From Kaistia sp. 32K (GTDB lineage: Bacteria > Pseudomonadota > Alphaproteobacteria > Rhizobiales > Kaistiaceae), in contig NZ_AP024269.1 of assembly GCF_016629525.1 (NCBI RefSeq), positions 4,538,001-4,602,000 of the forward strand: 64,000 nt of DNA. The letters are read 5' to 3'. The notes below the pieces were generated by a model. That model saw nothing but the letters and a program-made list of their open reading frames with translations, had not been told where the DNA came from and searched no databases. This document shows positions 50,560 to 62,379 of the stretch, one piece after another. Numbering within the stretch: position 1 is the stretch's first letter; every line of letters begins with the position of its first letter. Made by a program: the position numbers and the translations under genes.

Positions 50560-51786
50560 TCAGAGATCGAGAACGAGGCGCTGCGGATCCTCGAGGCACT
50601 CCTTGACGCGCACCAGGAAGGTCACGGCTTCCTTGCCGTCGACGATGCGGTGATCGTAGGAGAGCGCCAGATACATCATCGGGCGGATCTCGATCTTGCC
50701 GCCGACGACCATCGGCCGCTCCTGGATCTTGTGCATGCCGAGAATGCCCGACTGCGGCGCGTTCAGGATCGGCGTCGACATCAGCGAACCGTAGATGCCG
50801 CCATTGGTGATCGTGAAGGTGCCGCCCTGCATCTCGTCGATCTTGAGCTGGCCGTCACGGGCGCGCTTGCCGAGGCCGGCGATCGTCTTCTCGATGCCGG
50901 CGAGCGACAACTGGTCGGCGTCGCGCAGGACCGGAACGACGAGGCCCTTATCGGTGCCGACGGCGATGCCGATGTTGTAGTAGTTCTTGTAGATCAGGTC
51001 GGTGCCGTCGATCTCGGCGTTGACGGCCGGGATTTCCTTCAGCGCCTGGATCACGGCCTTGGTGAAGAAGCTCATGAAGCCGAGCTTCACGCCGTGCTTC
51101 TTCTCGAACAGATCCTTGTACTGACTGCGCAGCGCCATCACCGCGCCCATGTCGACCTCGTTGAAGGTCGTCAGCATGGCGGCGGTGTTCTGCGCATCCT
51201 TCAGGCGGCGCGCGATCGTCTGGCGCAGCTTGGTCATGCGGACGCGCTCTTCGCGCGAGGCGTCGTCGGCCGAGACCGGGGCGCGGACCTGGACCGGGGC
51301 AGCAGGCGCCGGCGCGGTAGCGCCGCCAGCGATCGCGCCGAGGAGGTCGCCCTTGGTGACGCGGCCGTCCTTGCCGGAGCCGGCAACGGCGGAGACGTCG
51401 ACGCCGCTCTCGGCGGCGAGCTTGGCGACGGCCGGGCCGTTGGCGTCGGCGGCGACCGGCTTGGCGGGCGCCGGAGCCGGTGCGGCGGGGGCTGCGGCCG
51501 GAGCGGCGGCCTTGGGAGCCTCGGCCTTGGCGGGCGCGGCGGCGGCGCCGGAAGCCGCGATGGTGCCGAGCAGCGCGCCGACGCCGACCGTGTCGCCATC
51601 CTTGGCGGCGACGGCCTCGATCACGCCGGCGACCGGCGACGGAACCTCGATCGTGACCTTGTCGGTTTCGAGCTCGACAACCGGCTCGTCGACCGCGACG
51701 GTCTCGCCGACTTTCTTGAACCACCGTCCAATAGTGGCCTCAGTCACGGACTCGCCGAGGGTCGGGACACGGATTTCGGTTGCCAT
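50560..51786 (-). CDS. odhB: 2-oxoglutarate dehydrogenase E2 (dihydrolipoyl succinyltransferase)
   Basis: This 408-residue protein has a lipoyl domain ([16 protein letters not shown], lipoyl lysine in [14 protein letters not shown]), an A/P-rich linker, the E3-binding domain ([29 protein letters not shown]) and the catalytic domain ending in [16 protein letters not shown]. It transfers the succinyl group to CoA. It follows odhA by 90 bp. Confidence 0.97.
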   Translation of the reverse strand: MATEIRVPTLGESVTEATIGRWFKKVGETVAVDEPVVELETDKVTIEVPSPVAGVIEAVAAKDGDTVGVGALLGTIAASGAAAAPAKAEAPKAAAPAAAPAAPAPAPAKPVAADANGPAVAKLAAESGVDVSAVAGSGKDGRVTKGDLLGAIAGGATAPAPAAPVQVRAPVSADDASREERVRMTKLRQTIARRLKDAQNTAAMLTTFNEVDMGAVMALRSQYKDLFEKKHGVKLGFMSFFTKAVIQALKEIPAVNAEIDGTDLIYKNYYNIGIAVGTDKGLVVPVLRDADQLSLAGIEKTIAGLGKRARDGQLKIDEMQGGTFTITNGGIYGSLMSTPILNAPQSGILGMHKIQERPMVVGGKIEIRPMMYLALSYDHRIVDGKEAVTFLVRVKECLEDPQRLVLDL

Positions 51787-51841
51787 GGCTTGGTCTCTTA
51801 CCGTTCGAACTTGGGTGGGCGTTCTGGATGAAACGAGAGGC

Positions 51842-51868
51842 GGCCGGCGCGCGGGGAGCGCGCCGGCC
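51842..51868 (-). terminator. Perfect 11-bp hairpin between odhA and odhB
   Basis: GGCCGGCGCGC and GCGCGCCGGCC enclose a 5-base loop. No U-run follows. It may set the ratio of E1 to E2 or protect mRNA ends. Confidence 0.5.
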
Positions 51869-51876
51869 TGGATGAT

Positions 51877-54861
51877 TTACGCGAGCGCGTCTTCGAGGAA
51901 GGCGTTCAGCTGGGCCAGATGCTTGGACATCAGGCCCGTCGCCGTCGCCGCCGAAGCCGGACGACCGGTGTAGCGGGCGCGGGCCGACTTGCCGCCGACC
52001 TGGCCGAGCACCCATTCCAGATAGGGCTCGACATGCGCCCAGGAACCCTGGTTCTTCGGCTCTTCCTGGCACCAGACGATCTCGGCGTTCTTGAAGCGCG
52101 AAAGCTCCTGCACGAGCGCCTTGAGCGGGAACGGATAGAGCTGTTCCACACGCAGCAGGTAGACGTCGTTGATGCCGCGCTTCTCGCGCTCCTCGTAGAG
52201 GTCGTAATAGACCTTGCCGGTGCAGAGCACGACGCGGCGCATCCGCTCGTCGGTGGTGAGCTGGATCGGCTCGTCCTTCAGGAACTCGGCATCGTCCCAC
52301 AGCAGGCGGTGGAACGAACTATCCGGGCCGAGCTGCGCCAGCGTCGACACGGCGCGCTTGTGGCGCAGCAGCGACTTCGGCGTCATCAGGATCAGCGGCT
52401 TGCGGATGTCGCGCTTCAGCTGCCGGCGCAGGATGTGGAAGTAGTTCGCCGGCGTCGTGACGTTGGCGACCTGCATGTTGTCTTCCGCGCACATCTGCAG
52501 GAAGCGCTCGAGGCGGGCGGAGGAATGCTCCGGACCCTGGCCCTCATAGCCGTGCGGCAGCAGGCAGACGAGGCCCGACATGCGCAGCCACTTGCGCTCG
52601 CCCGACGAGATGAACTGGTCGAACACCACCTGGGCGCCGTTGGCGAAGTCGCCGAACTGCGCTTCCCAGAGCGTCAGCGCGTTCGGCTCCGACAGCGAAT
52701 AGCCGTACTCGAAGCCGAGCACCGCCTCTTCCGAGAGCATCGAGTTGATGACCTCGTAGCGCGCCTGGCCCTCGCGGAGATTGTTGAGCGGGATGAAGCG
52801 CTCCTCGTTCTCCTGGTCGTAGAGCACCGAATGTCGCTGCGAGAAGGTGCCGCGCTCGACGTCCTGACCCGACAGGCGGATCGGATGGCCCTCATTGGCG
52901 AGGGTGGCGAAGGCGAGCGCCTCGGCGGTCGCCCAGTCGATGCCGGCGCCGGTCTCGATCGCCTTCTTGCGGTTGTCGAGGAAGCGCTGGACGGTGCGGT
53001 GGACGTGGAAGTCCGCCGGCACGTCGGTCAGCTTGGCGCCGAGCGCCTTCAGCGTCTCGATGTCGACGCCGGTCTTGCCGCGGCGCGGCTCGTCGTCGGC
53101 GGCGGCGGCCTTCAGGCCCGCCCAGGCGCCGTCGAGCCAGTCGGCCTTGTTCGGCTTGTAGGACTGGCCGGCTTCGAACTCGACCTCGAGGCGCGAGCGC
53201 CAGGCAGCCTTGGCCGCCTCGACTTCCTCGGCCGTCATCAGGCCTTCGGCGATCAGCTTCGACGAATAGATCTCGACGATCGCCGGATGGCTGCGGATGT
53301 TCTTGTACATCAGCGGCTGGGTGAAGCCCGGCTCGTCGCCTTCGTTGTGACCGAAGCGACGGTAGCAGAACATGTCGATGACGACCGGCTTGTGGAACTT
53401 CTGCCGGAACTCGATCGCGATCTTGGCGGCGAAGACGACCGCTTCCGGGTCATCGCCGTTCACGTGGAAGATCGGCGCCTCGATCATCTTGGCGACGTCG
53501 GACGGATAGGGCGACGAGCGCGAGAAGCGCGGATTCGTCGTGAAGCCGATCTGGTTGTTGACGATGAAGTGGATGGAACCGCCGGTGCGATGGCCCTTCA
53601 GGCCCGACAGGCCGAAGCACTCCGCCACGACGCCCTGGCCGGCAAAGGCCGCGTCGCCATGGATCAGCAGCGGCAGCGTGCCGGTGCGGATGTAGTCGTT
53701 GTGCAGGTCCTGCTTGGCGCGCGCCTTGCCGAGCACGACGGGATCGACGATCTCGAGATGCGACGGATTGGCGGTCAGCGACAGATGCACCTTGTTGCCG
53801 TCGAACTCGCGGTCGGACGAGGCACCGAGATGGTACTTCACGTCGCCCGAGCCCTCGACGTCGTCGGGTGCGTAGGAGCCGCCCTTGAACTCGTGGAACA
53901 GCGCGCGGTGCGGCTTCGCCATCACCTGCGTCAGCACGTTCAGACGGCCGCGATGCGCCATGCCGACGACGATCTCGTGCACGCCGAGATTGCCGCCGCG
54001 CTTGATGATCTGCTCGAGCGCGGGGATCAGGCCCTCGGCGCCGTCGAGACCGAAACGCTTGGTGCCGGTGTACTTGACGTCGAGGAACTTCTCGAAGCCC
54101 TCGGCCTCGATCAGCTTGTTCAGGATCGCCTTCTTGCCTTCCGGCGTGAAGGTGATCGCCTTGTCCGGGCCCTCGATGCGCTCCTGGATCCAGGCCTTCT
54201 CGACCGGATCGGAAATGTGCATGAACTCGACGCCGAGCGTCGAGCAATAGGTGCGCTTCAGGATCTCCAGCATCTCGGGGATGGTGGCGAATTCGAGCCC
54301 GAGGACGTTGTCGATGAAGATCTTGCGGCTGTAGTCGGCCTCGGTGAAGCCGTAGGAGGAGGGATGCAGCTCCTCGTGATCGCCGACGGTGGCGATGTGC
54401 AAGGGATCGAGATCGGCATGCAGATGGCCGCGCATGCGGTAGGCGCGGATCATCATGATCGCGCGGACCGAATCGCGGGCCGCCTGCTGGATCGCGGCCT
54501 CCGACAGCACGGGGGCGGCGGCCTGGCCGTTGGCGGCCGGCGCCGCGGCGGCCTGCGCCGCCTTGGCCTTCAGCTTGTCGGTGACCGTCTTCTCGATCTG
54601 GCCCCAGTTGCCGTCCATGGCCGAGACCAGCTCGCCATTGGCGTGCAGCGGCCAGTCGGCGCGCTTCCACGGCGCACCGCGCGCTTCCGCCACCACGGCC
54701 TTCGGATCATCCTTCAGCGCTGAAAAGAACGTCTGCCATTCGGGATCGACCGAAGCGGGATCGCTCTGATAGCGGGCATATAGATCCTCGATATAGCTGG
54801 CATTGCCGCCATACAGAAAGGATGAGGTCGCAAAGGCCGCGTTGGCTTGCTCGCGTGACAT
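51877..54861 (-). CDS. odhA: 2-oxoglutarate dehydrogenase E1
   Basis: The 994-residue form starts at the ATG at 54861, MSREQANAAFATSSFLYGGN, which matches the usual start of alphaproteobacterial E1. Later motifs are GNASYIEDLYARYQ, VGMAHRGRLNVLTQV (thiamine site), GDAAFAGQGVVAE and LPHGYEGQGPEHSS. The enzyme decarboxylates 2-oxoglutarate in the TCA cycle. An upstream ATG at 54939 is in frame, but it lies within the terminator stem at 54925-54960 and adds an unconserved 26-residue tail, so I reject it. A GAGGAGCG-type hairpin (54871-54889) lies just before the start and may affect translation. Confidence 0.93.
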   Translation of the reverse strand: MSREQANAAFATSSFLYGGNASYIEDLYARYQSDPASVDPEWQTFFSALKDDPKAVVAEARGAPWKRADWPLHANGELVSAMDGNWGQIEKTVTDKLKAKAAQAAAAPAANGQAAAPVLSEAAIQQAARDSVRAIMMIRAYRMRGHLHADLDPLHIATVGDHEELHPSSYGFTEADYSRKIFIDNVLGLEFATIPEMLEILKRTYCSTLGVEFMHISDPVEKAWIQERIEGPDKAITFTPEGKKAILNKLIEAEGFEKFLDVKYTGTKRFGLDGAEGLIPALEQIIKRGGNLGVHEIVVGMAHRGRLNVLTQVMAKPHRALFHEFKGGSYAPDDVEGSGDVKYHLGASSDREFDGNKVHLSLTANPSHLEIVDPVVLGKARAKQDLHNDYIRTGTLPLLIHGDAAFAGQGVVAECFGLSGLKGHRTGGSIHFIVNNQIGFTTNPRFSRSSPYPSDVAKMIEAPIFHVNGDDPEAVVFAAKIAIEFRQKFHKPVVIDMFCYRRFGHNEGDEPGFTQPLMYKNIRSHPAIVEIYSSKLIAEGLMTAEEVEAAKAAWRSRLEVEFEAGQSYKPNKADWLDGAWAGLKAAAADDEPRRGKTGVDIETLKALGAKLTDVPADFHVHRTVQRFLDNRKKAIETGAGIDWATAEALAFATLANEGHPIRLSGQDVERGTFSQRHSVLYDQENEERFIPLNNLREGQARYEVINSMLSEEAVLGFEYGYSLSEPNALTLWEAQFGDFANGAQVVFDQFISSGERKWLRMSGLVCLLPHGYEGQGPEHSSARLERFLQMCAEDNMQVANVTTPANYFHILRRQLKRDIRKPLILMTPKSLLRHKRAVSTLAQLGPDSSFHRLLWDDAEFLKDEPIQLTTDERMRRVVLCTGKVYYDLYEEREKRGINDVYLLRVEQLYPFPLKALVQELSRFKNAEIVWCQEEPKNQGSWAHVEPYLEWVLGQVGGKSARARYTGRPASAATATGLMSKHLAQLNAFLEDALA

Positions 54862-54924
54862 GTGCTGGTTGAGGAGCGCCGCGCTCCTCTCTCCCTTATC
54901 GCGCGGCCACGCGCCGCGCTCTTG

Positions 54925-54960
54925 TTGAAAAACCGACATTCCGGCAGTCGGAATGTCGGT
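54925..54960 (-). terminator. Rho-independent terminator between sucD and odhA
   Basis: On the minus strand ACCGACATTCCG and CGGAATGTCGGT form a 12-bp perfect stem with a 5-base loop, followed by TTTTC. It lies 9 bp after the sucD stop and ends the mdh-sucC-sucD unit at least partly. Confidence 0.85.
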
Positions 54961-54968
54961 CTTGCCTC

Positions 54969-55852
54969 TTAGCCCTTCAAGACCTCAACCAAGGTCTTTC
55001 CAAGGCGCGCCGGCGACGGCGACACCCGGATTCCGGCTGCTTCCATCGCCGCGATCTTGTCCTCGGCGCCGCCCTTGCCGCCGGAGATGATCGCACCGGC
55101 ATGGCCCATGCGACGTCCCGGAGGCGCCGTGCGGCCGGCGATGAAACCGACCATCGGCTTCTTGCGGCCGCGCTTGGCCTCGTCAGCCAGGAACTGCGCC
55201 GCTTCTTCTTCGGCCGAACCGCCGATTTCACCGATCATGACGATCGACGTGGTCTCATCATCGGCCAGGAACATTTCCAAAACGTCGATGAATTCGGTTC
55301 CCTTGACCGGATCGCCGCCGATGCCGACGGCCGTCGTCTGGCCGAGGCCTTCCTGCGTCGTCTGGAACACGGCCTCATAGGTCAGCGTGCCGGAGCGCGA
55401 GACGATGCCGACCGAGCCCTTCTTGAAGATGTTGGCCGGCATGATGCCGATCTTCGAGGCGTCGGCGGTGACGATGCCGGGGCAGTTCGGGCCGATCAGG
55501 CGCGACTTGGAGCCGGCGAGCGAGCGCTTGACGCGCACCATGTCGAGGACGGGGATGCCCTCGGTGATGCAGACGATCAGCGGGATCTCGGCGTCGATCG
55601 CCTCGCAGATCGCGTCGGCGGCGCCCGGCGGCGGCACGTAGATCACGGAGGCGTCGGCGCCGGTGGCGTCCTTCGCCTCGGCGACGGTGTCGAACACCGG
55701 CAGGCCGAGATGGGTCTGGCCGCCCTTGCCCGGCGACGTGCCGCCGACGACCTTGGTGCCGTAGGCGAGCGCCTGCTCGGAGTGGAACGTGCCGTTCTTG
55801 CCGGTGAAGCCCTGGGTGATGAGCTTCGTGTTCTTGTCGATCAGGATGGACA

Positions 55853-55853
<1 letters not shown>
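54969..55853 (-). CDS. sucD: Succinate-CoA ligase alpha subunit
   Basis: This 294-residue protein reads [20 protein letters not shown], with the CoA-binding part, [20 protein letters not shown] and [17 protein letters not shown] holding the phosphohistidine. Together with SucC it makes succinate and a nucleoside triphosphate. The start at 55853 overlaps the sucC stop (ATGA). Confidence 0.97.
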
Positions 55854-57052
<1,199 letters not shown>

Positions 57053-57100
57053 AGATGACGTTCCGCCTTTTGGGGCTGTCTCTGAGCTTGGTTCGAGCGA

Positions 57101-58093
<993 letters not shown>

Positions 58094-58223
58094 CTAAACG
58101 TAATGCGACAGTTTGACTCTGTCGGAACGCCGGTGGTCTAACCCCAATGTGCGACAGGCGCAAGTCGCTCGCGCACCTTCCGTGGCGGCAATCCGCCAAT
58201 TCGTCCAGCAGTTTACGTGAACG

Positions 58224-59390
58224 TCATGTCTCGACGATAAAGCCGCGATGCGGCTGGGCGAGATACTCCTCGGACCGCATCTCCGTGAGGCGCGAGGCGG
58301 TGCGGGCGAATTCGAAAGCCTCGATACCGTCCTCGGCCGTATAGAGCCCGGCCGGCTCGGCGGCGGCGGAGACGACGATCTTGACGTGGCCGTCATAGAG
58401 CGCATCGATCAATGTAATGAAGCGCTTGGCTTCATTCCGCCTGGCATCGCCCATCACGGGGATGTGATCGATGATCACGGTATGGAAGGCATGCGCGATG
58501 GCGAGATAGTCGCTGGCGCCGAGCGGCTTGGCGCAGAGATCGGCAAAGTCGAACCGGGCGACGCCATCCACCGCCTGCGGCACGTAGACGTCGCGGCCGA
58601 GCACGGCGAGGGTCGACGCTTCGCCATGTGACGTTGACGTAAGCTGGAGCCATGCCGCATCGAGCGCCGCGTCCGACTCAGGCCCAAGCGGCGTCAGATA
58701 GACCGGCGCGCGCGACGTCTTCTCATGCCGATAGTCGGTCCGCGCCGCCAGCCGCACCACTTCGACCCGCGTCTTCAGGAGATCGATGAAGGGCAGGAAC
58801 AGGGTCCGGTTGAGGCCGCCCGCATAGAGATCGTCCGGCGCGACATTGGAGGTCGCGACCAGCACGACGCCACGCGCGAACAGCTGGGTGAAGAGCCGGC
58901 CGAGGATCATCGCGTCGGCGATGTTGGTGACGGTGAACTCGTCGAAGCAGAGAAGCTGCGTCTCGGCCGCGATCGCCTCGGCGACCGGCGGGATTGGGTC
59001 CTCGCCGGAAACCTCGCCGGCCTTGATCGCCTCGCGCATCCTGAAGATGCGGGCATGCACGTCGGCCATGAAGTCGTTGAAATGGGCCCGGCGCTTGCGC
59101 TGCGGCGCGGCGCGCTCGAAGAACAGGTCCATCAGCATGGTCTTGCCGCGGCCGACATCGCCATGGACGTAGAGTCCGCGGATCTCCGGCGTCGCCGCCT
59201 CGCGCTTGCCGAACAGCCAGCCGAGCGCGCTCGACTTGCGGGCGAGCCGCCGCTCGGCGAGGCGGGCGTTGAGCGCGTCGAGCTTGCCAACCAGCAAGCG
59301 CTGGGCCGGATCTTCCTCGATCGTGCCGCTCGCGACGAGTTCCCGATAGGCGTCAGCGACGCGCGAAACGACCGGCAGGCCCTGGCTCAC
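58224..59390 (-). CDS. zapE: Cell division protein ZapE (AFG1-like ATPase)
   Basis: This 388-residue protein shows the P-loop GDVGRGKTMLMDLFFE, LLCFDEFTVTNIADAMILG (Walker B) and ATSNVAPDDLYAGGLNR. It associates with the division ring or mitochondrial-type proteostasis. Usual neighbour of mdh in alphaproteobacteria. Confidence 0.94.
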   Translation of the reverse strand: MSQGLPVVSRVADAYRELVASGTIEEDPAQRLLVGKLDALNARLAERRLARKSSALGWLFGKREAATPEIRGLYVHGDVGRGKTMLMDLFFERAAPQRKRRAHFNDFMADVHARIFRMREAIKAGEVSGEDPIPPVAEAIAAETQLLCFDEFTVTNIADAMILGRLFTQLFARGVVLVATSNVAPDDLYAGGLNRTLFLPFIDLLKTRVEVVRLAARTDYRHEKTSRAPVYLTPLGPESDAALDAAWLQLTSTSHGEASTLAVLGRDVYVPQAVDGVARFDFADLCAKPLGASDYLAIAHAFHTVIIDHIPVMGDARRNEAKRFITLIDALYDGHVKIVVSAAAEPAGLYTAEDGIEAFEFARTASRLTEMRSEEYLAQPHRGFIVET

Positions 59391-59432
59391 CCGAATACCC
59401 CCGGCCGCCGCGCCGAAACGCGACCGGCTCCG

Positions 59433-60032
59433 TCAGCGATAGAAGGAAACGGCCTGGCCGCCATGGATCTGGCCGTTGAACTGGGTCTTGCCGGTGGCGG
59501 ACAGGCTGGCGACGGAAACGCCGTTGGCGCCGGCCAGGACCACCTGCGAGCCGGAGAGGCTCCAGGCCGAGATCGACTTCAGCGTCGGCGACTGGCAGCC
59601 GCGCGTCGAGGCGCGATAGCCACCGGTCCAGCTCGTCAGCGTCATGAACAGCTGGCAGCTCTCGCCGCCCGACTGCAGCGTCCAGCCACCGAGCAGGTCC
59701 GTGCGGCCGATCTCGGCGCCCGACGCGGTGGAGACCGGCGGCGGGGTCGCGGGCACGCCCGTGCCGGGAAGCGGCTCGGCGCCCGGCAGCGTGCCGGCGG
59801 CGGTCTGCGGCGGCAGCTGGGCGTTCGGGTCGGTCGGCGGCGGCGGCAGCGCGGTCGAGGTGACGGGCGCGGTAGCGACCGGCGGCAGCGTGTCGCTCTC
59901 GACCGGCTTGGCGGAACGCTCCATCGGGCCCAATCCGATCGCCCCGAACGAGCCGCAACCGCTCAAGGCGGCCGCCAGGGTGGCGACCAGGCCGATCGGC
60001 GCGATACGGCGGGACATGAGCTTCTCCATCAT
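59433..60032 (-). CDS. Outer membrane lipoprotein with Inh/Omp19-like protease inhibitor domain
   Basis: This 199-residue protein has a lipoprotein signal with lipobox LSGC near residue 25, a P/T-rich spacer (about 45-100) and a C-terminal AprI/Inh domain (GGWTLQSGGESCQLFMTL, GYRASTRGCQ, LAGANGVSVASLS). Omp19 of Brucella has this layout and inhibits host proteases. The role here is likely envelope-related. Start could be 60032 or the ATG 15 bases later. Confidence 0.85.
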   Translation of the reverse strand: MMEKLMSRRIAPIGLVATLAAALSGCGSFGAIGLGPMERSAKPVESDTLPPVATAPVTSTALPPPPTDPNAQLPPQTAAGTLPGAEPLPGTGVPATPPPVSTASGAEIGRTDLLGGWTLQSGGESCQLFMTLTSWTGGYRASTRGCQSPTLKSISAWSLSGSQVVLAGANGVSVASLSATGKTQFNGQIHGGQAVSFYR

Positions 60033-60290
60033 CGAAATCCTCGGTGCCTTACGACGTTAGGGGCACAATCGAGCCGCTTTGAGGCAGGCGGAAATTCGCA
60101 CAACCGACCGCGAGGCGCGGGGCCTCTGCGCGCAAGGCGCAAAAGCCGTCCGTGCGGGCGGGTTGGATGAAGGGAAACCACTCGAAATTCCGCAGCCTGT
60201 CTTATTTGGCGCAATACGGCATTACGCCCGCAACGACAAGCCTCGTTAAGACACGGTTAACCAAGAAAGCACGACGTGTGACGCTTCCGC

Positions 60291-60683
60291 CTATTCCGGC
60301 CGATGGCAGACGGCTTCGATGTTGTGGCCGTCGGGATCGAGCACGAAGGCACCGTAGTAATTGGCGTGGTAGTGCGGCCGGATGCCGGGTCCGCCATTGT
60401 CGGTGCCGCCGGCGGCAAGCGCCGCCGCGTAGAACGCGTCGACGGCGGCGCGGCTCGGCGCGACCAGGGCGATATGGACATGCGGCTCGGTGCGCGCGCC
60501 GCCGCTCAGCCAGATCTCCGGCTTGCCGCCAGCGCCATAGCCGACGACGTCGCCATAGCCGGTGAGTTCGCCGGGCACCCGCATCTGCTCGGTCACGCCG
60601 AGCGGCGCAAACGCCGCGTTGTAGAAGGCGATCGCGCGATCGAGGTCGCTGACCGTGATGCCGATGTGATCCAGAACGCCCAT
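60291..60683 (-). CDS. VOC family protein (glyoxalase-like)
   Basis: This 130-residue protein has the paired beta-alpha-beta-beta-beta layout of vicinal oxygen chelate proteins: LDHIGITVSDLDRAIAFYNA, then HVHIALVAPSRAAVDAFYAA and YYGAFVLDPDGHNIEAVCH. Metal-ligand histidine and glutamate positions are present. The substrate is unknown. Confidence 0.88.
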   Translation of the reverse strand: MGVLDHIGITVSDLDRAIAFYNAAFAPLGVTEQMRVPGELTGYGDVVGYGAGGKPEIWLSGGARTEPHVHIALVAPSRAAVDAFYAAALAAGGTDNGGPGIRPHYHANYYGAFVLDPDGHNIEAVCHRPE

Positions 60684-60829
60684 GTCACTCCCCCGAAGGC
60701 CCTCCGAGACGGGCCGCGCGGCAGGGGAACCGAACGCCGCGGCGGCGTCAAGCCTGCCGGCCTGCCGACGCCGTCGCGGGAGAGGAATGGGCGGAATTCT
60801 TCACCGCTTCCGCGAAGCGGCGAGCGGGC

Positions 60830-61015
60830 CTACGGCGTCTGGGGCTCGATTTCGAGCGCGAGGCCGAGCTCGGCCGCCTTCTGCCGGATCTCGGTGACGG
60901 GACGGTGCATCGCCGTCGCGATGATGTCCGCCGGCACATGCTCCACCGCCAGTTCCCGCAGCCTGTCGATTGCCTCGATGGTCCAGGTCGGCTCCATATC
61001 CTGCTTGATGGTCAT
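60830..61015 (-). CDS. Small helical DNA-binding-like protein (61 aa)
   Basis: This 61-residue protein reads MTIKQDMEPTWTIEAIDRLR, followed by PADIIATAMHRPVTEIRQKA and AELGL. The spacing resembles the short helix-turn-helix of GcrA/SANT-like proteins. It is probably a real small gene, since a clear terminator precedes it and the composition is protein-like. Confidence 0.6.
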   Translation of the reverse strand: MTIKQDMEPTWTIEAIDRLRELAVEHVPADIIATAMHRPVTEIRQKAAELGLALEIEPQTP

Positions 61016-61047
61016 GATCGTCTCCTTCCGAAAACGCGATCGGTCGA

Positions 61048-61084
61048 CGGAAACGAAAACGGCGCGGAAGGGTTCCGCGCCGTT
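61048..61084 (-). terminator. Rho-independent terminator of the sdh operon
   Basis: AACGGCGCGGAA and TTCCGCGCCGTT form a 12-bp stem with a 3-base loop. On the minus strand TTTTCGTTTCC follows. It ends transcription after sdhB. Confidence 0.9.
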
Positions 61085-61115
61085 CGACTGAAAATCGTCT
61101 TAAGGAACGGCGCGA

Positions 61116-61895
61116 TCAGACGCGGCGCTCGACCATCATCTTTTTGATCTCGGCGATCGCCTTGGCCGGGTTCAGGCCCTTCGGGCAGGTCTGCGCGCAG
61201 TTCATGATGGTGTGGCAGCGATAGAGGCGGAAGGGATCTTCCAGATTGTCGAGGCGCTCGCCGGTCGCCTCGTCGCGGCTGTCGATCAGCCAGCGATAGG
61301 CCTGCAGCAGCACGGCCGGGCCGAGATAGCGGTCGCCGTTCCACCAGTAGCTCGGGCACGAGGTCGAGCAGCAGGCGCAGAGGATGCACTCGTAGAGGCC
61401 GTCGAGCTTCTCGCGGTCGGCATGGCTCTGCAGCCATTCCTTCTGCGGCTGCGGCGTCGCCGTCTTCAGCCAGGGCTCGATCGAACGGTGCTGGGCGTAG
61501 AAATTGGTTAGGTCCGGAACCAGGTCCTTGACCACTTCCATGTGCGGCAGCGGGTAGATCGCGACCGGGCCCTTCACCTCGTCGATGCCCTTGGTGCAGG
61601 CGAGCGTGTTCGAGCCGTCGATGTTCATCGCGCAGGAGCCGCAGATGCCTTCCCGGCAGGAACGGCGGAAGGTCAGCGTCGGGTCGATCTCGTTCTTGAT
61701 CTTGATCAGCGCGTCGAGAACCATCGGCCCGCAATCGTCGAGATCGATGAAATAGGTATCGACATGCGGGTTCTTGCCGTCGTCCGGGCTCCAGCGATAG
61801 ACGCGGAACTCCCGGACATTGTTGGCGCCGGCCGGCCGGTCCCAGACCTTGCCTTCGGTGAGCTTCGAGTTCTTCGGGAGGGTCAGCTGGACCAT
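61116..61895 (-). CDS. sdhB: Succinate dehydrogenase iron-sulfur subunit
   Basis: This 259-residue protein has the 2Fe-2S motif [15 protein letters not shown], and the 4Fe-4S/3Fe-4S set [15 protein letters not shown] and [17 protein letters not shown]. It carries electrons from SdhA to ubiquinone. It follows the DUF3052 gene on the minus strand. Confidence 0.97.
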   Translation of the reverse strand: MVQLTLPKNSKLTEGKVWDRPAGANNVREFRVYRWSPDDGKNPHVDTYFIDLDDCGPMVLDALIKIKNEIDPTLTFRRSCREGICGSCAMNIDGSNTLACTKGIDEVKGPVAIYPLPHMEVVKDLVPDLTNFYAQHRSIEPWLKTATPQPQKEWLQSHADREKLDGLYECILCACCSTSCPSYWWNGDRYLGPAVLLQAYRWLIDSRDEATGERLDNLEDPFRLYRCHTIMNCAQTCPKGLNPAKAIAEIKKMMVERRV

Positions 61896-61923
61896 AGTGA
61901 GCGTCCTCGGGCGTAAAATTCGT

Positions 61924-62373
61924 TCAGCGACGGTCCTTGCGGACCATGAGTTTCAAACCGGACCAGACGGCGTCGACCGCCGCGACCTTGATGTCGACGA
62001 GATCGAGCCGGAGCGCCGCGTCGCGGACGACATCCTCGGTCACGTCGGTTTCGACCTTCGAGGCCTTCTTCGGCCACGACACCCAGATCATGCCGTCGCG
62101 CCGGATGGCATCCTGCAACCGCGCCAGCTCGCCCTCGACCTCGGCGCGGCTCGCCGTGAAGGCGTGCACCGCGTCGAGTTCGCGATCCGGGCCGAGCGGC
62201 TCGGCCCAGTTCGCCGTGCGGACGACGCGCCCGAACGGAACACAGTCGGCAAGCGCCTCCAGCTCCGGCGGCAGCGAAACGAAGGCCACCGCCATGCCCG
62301 GCTTGAAGCCGAGCTTTTCCGGGAGCGAACGCCCGGAATAGCCGGCTGCGGGAGGGCTCGCGGGGGCCATCAT
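61924..62373 (-). CDS. DUF3052 family protein
   Basis: This 149-residue protein has [20 protein letters not shown] near its start, and [20 protein letters not shown] and [14 protein letters not shown] near its end. It is typical of DUF3052. It lies between sdhA (6 bp) and sdhB (28 bp), so it is co-expressed with the succinate dehydrogenase genes. The role is unknown; a part in assembly or regulation is possible but unproven. Confidence 0.85.
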   Translation of the reverse strand: MMAPASPPAAGYSGRSLPEKLGFKPGMAVAFVSLPPELEALADCVPFGRVVRTANWAEPLGPDRELDAVHAFTASRAEVEGELARLQDAIRRDGMIWVSWPKKASKVETDVTEDVVRDAALRLDLVDIKVAAVDAVWSGLKLMVRKDRR

Positions 62374-62379
62374 CCGCCC

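Noticed and set aside
51919..54723. 934-codon plus-strand frame over odhA
   Set aside because: Antisense shadow of odhA. No domain and skewed composition.
54862..54939. Longer odhA with start at 54939
   Set aside because: The ATG lies within a terminator stem, and the added 26 residues are not typical of the family.
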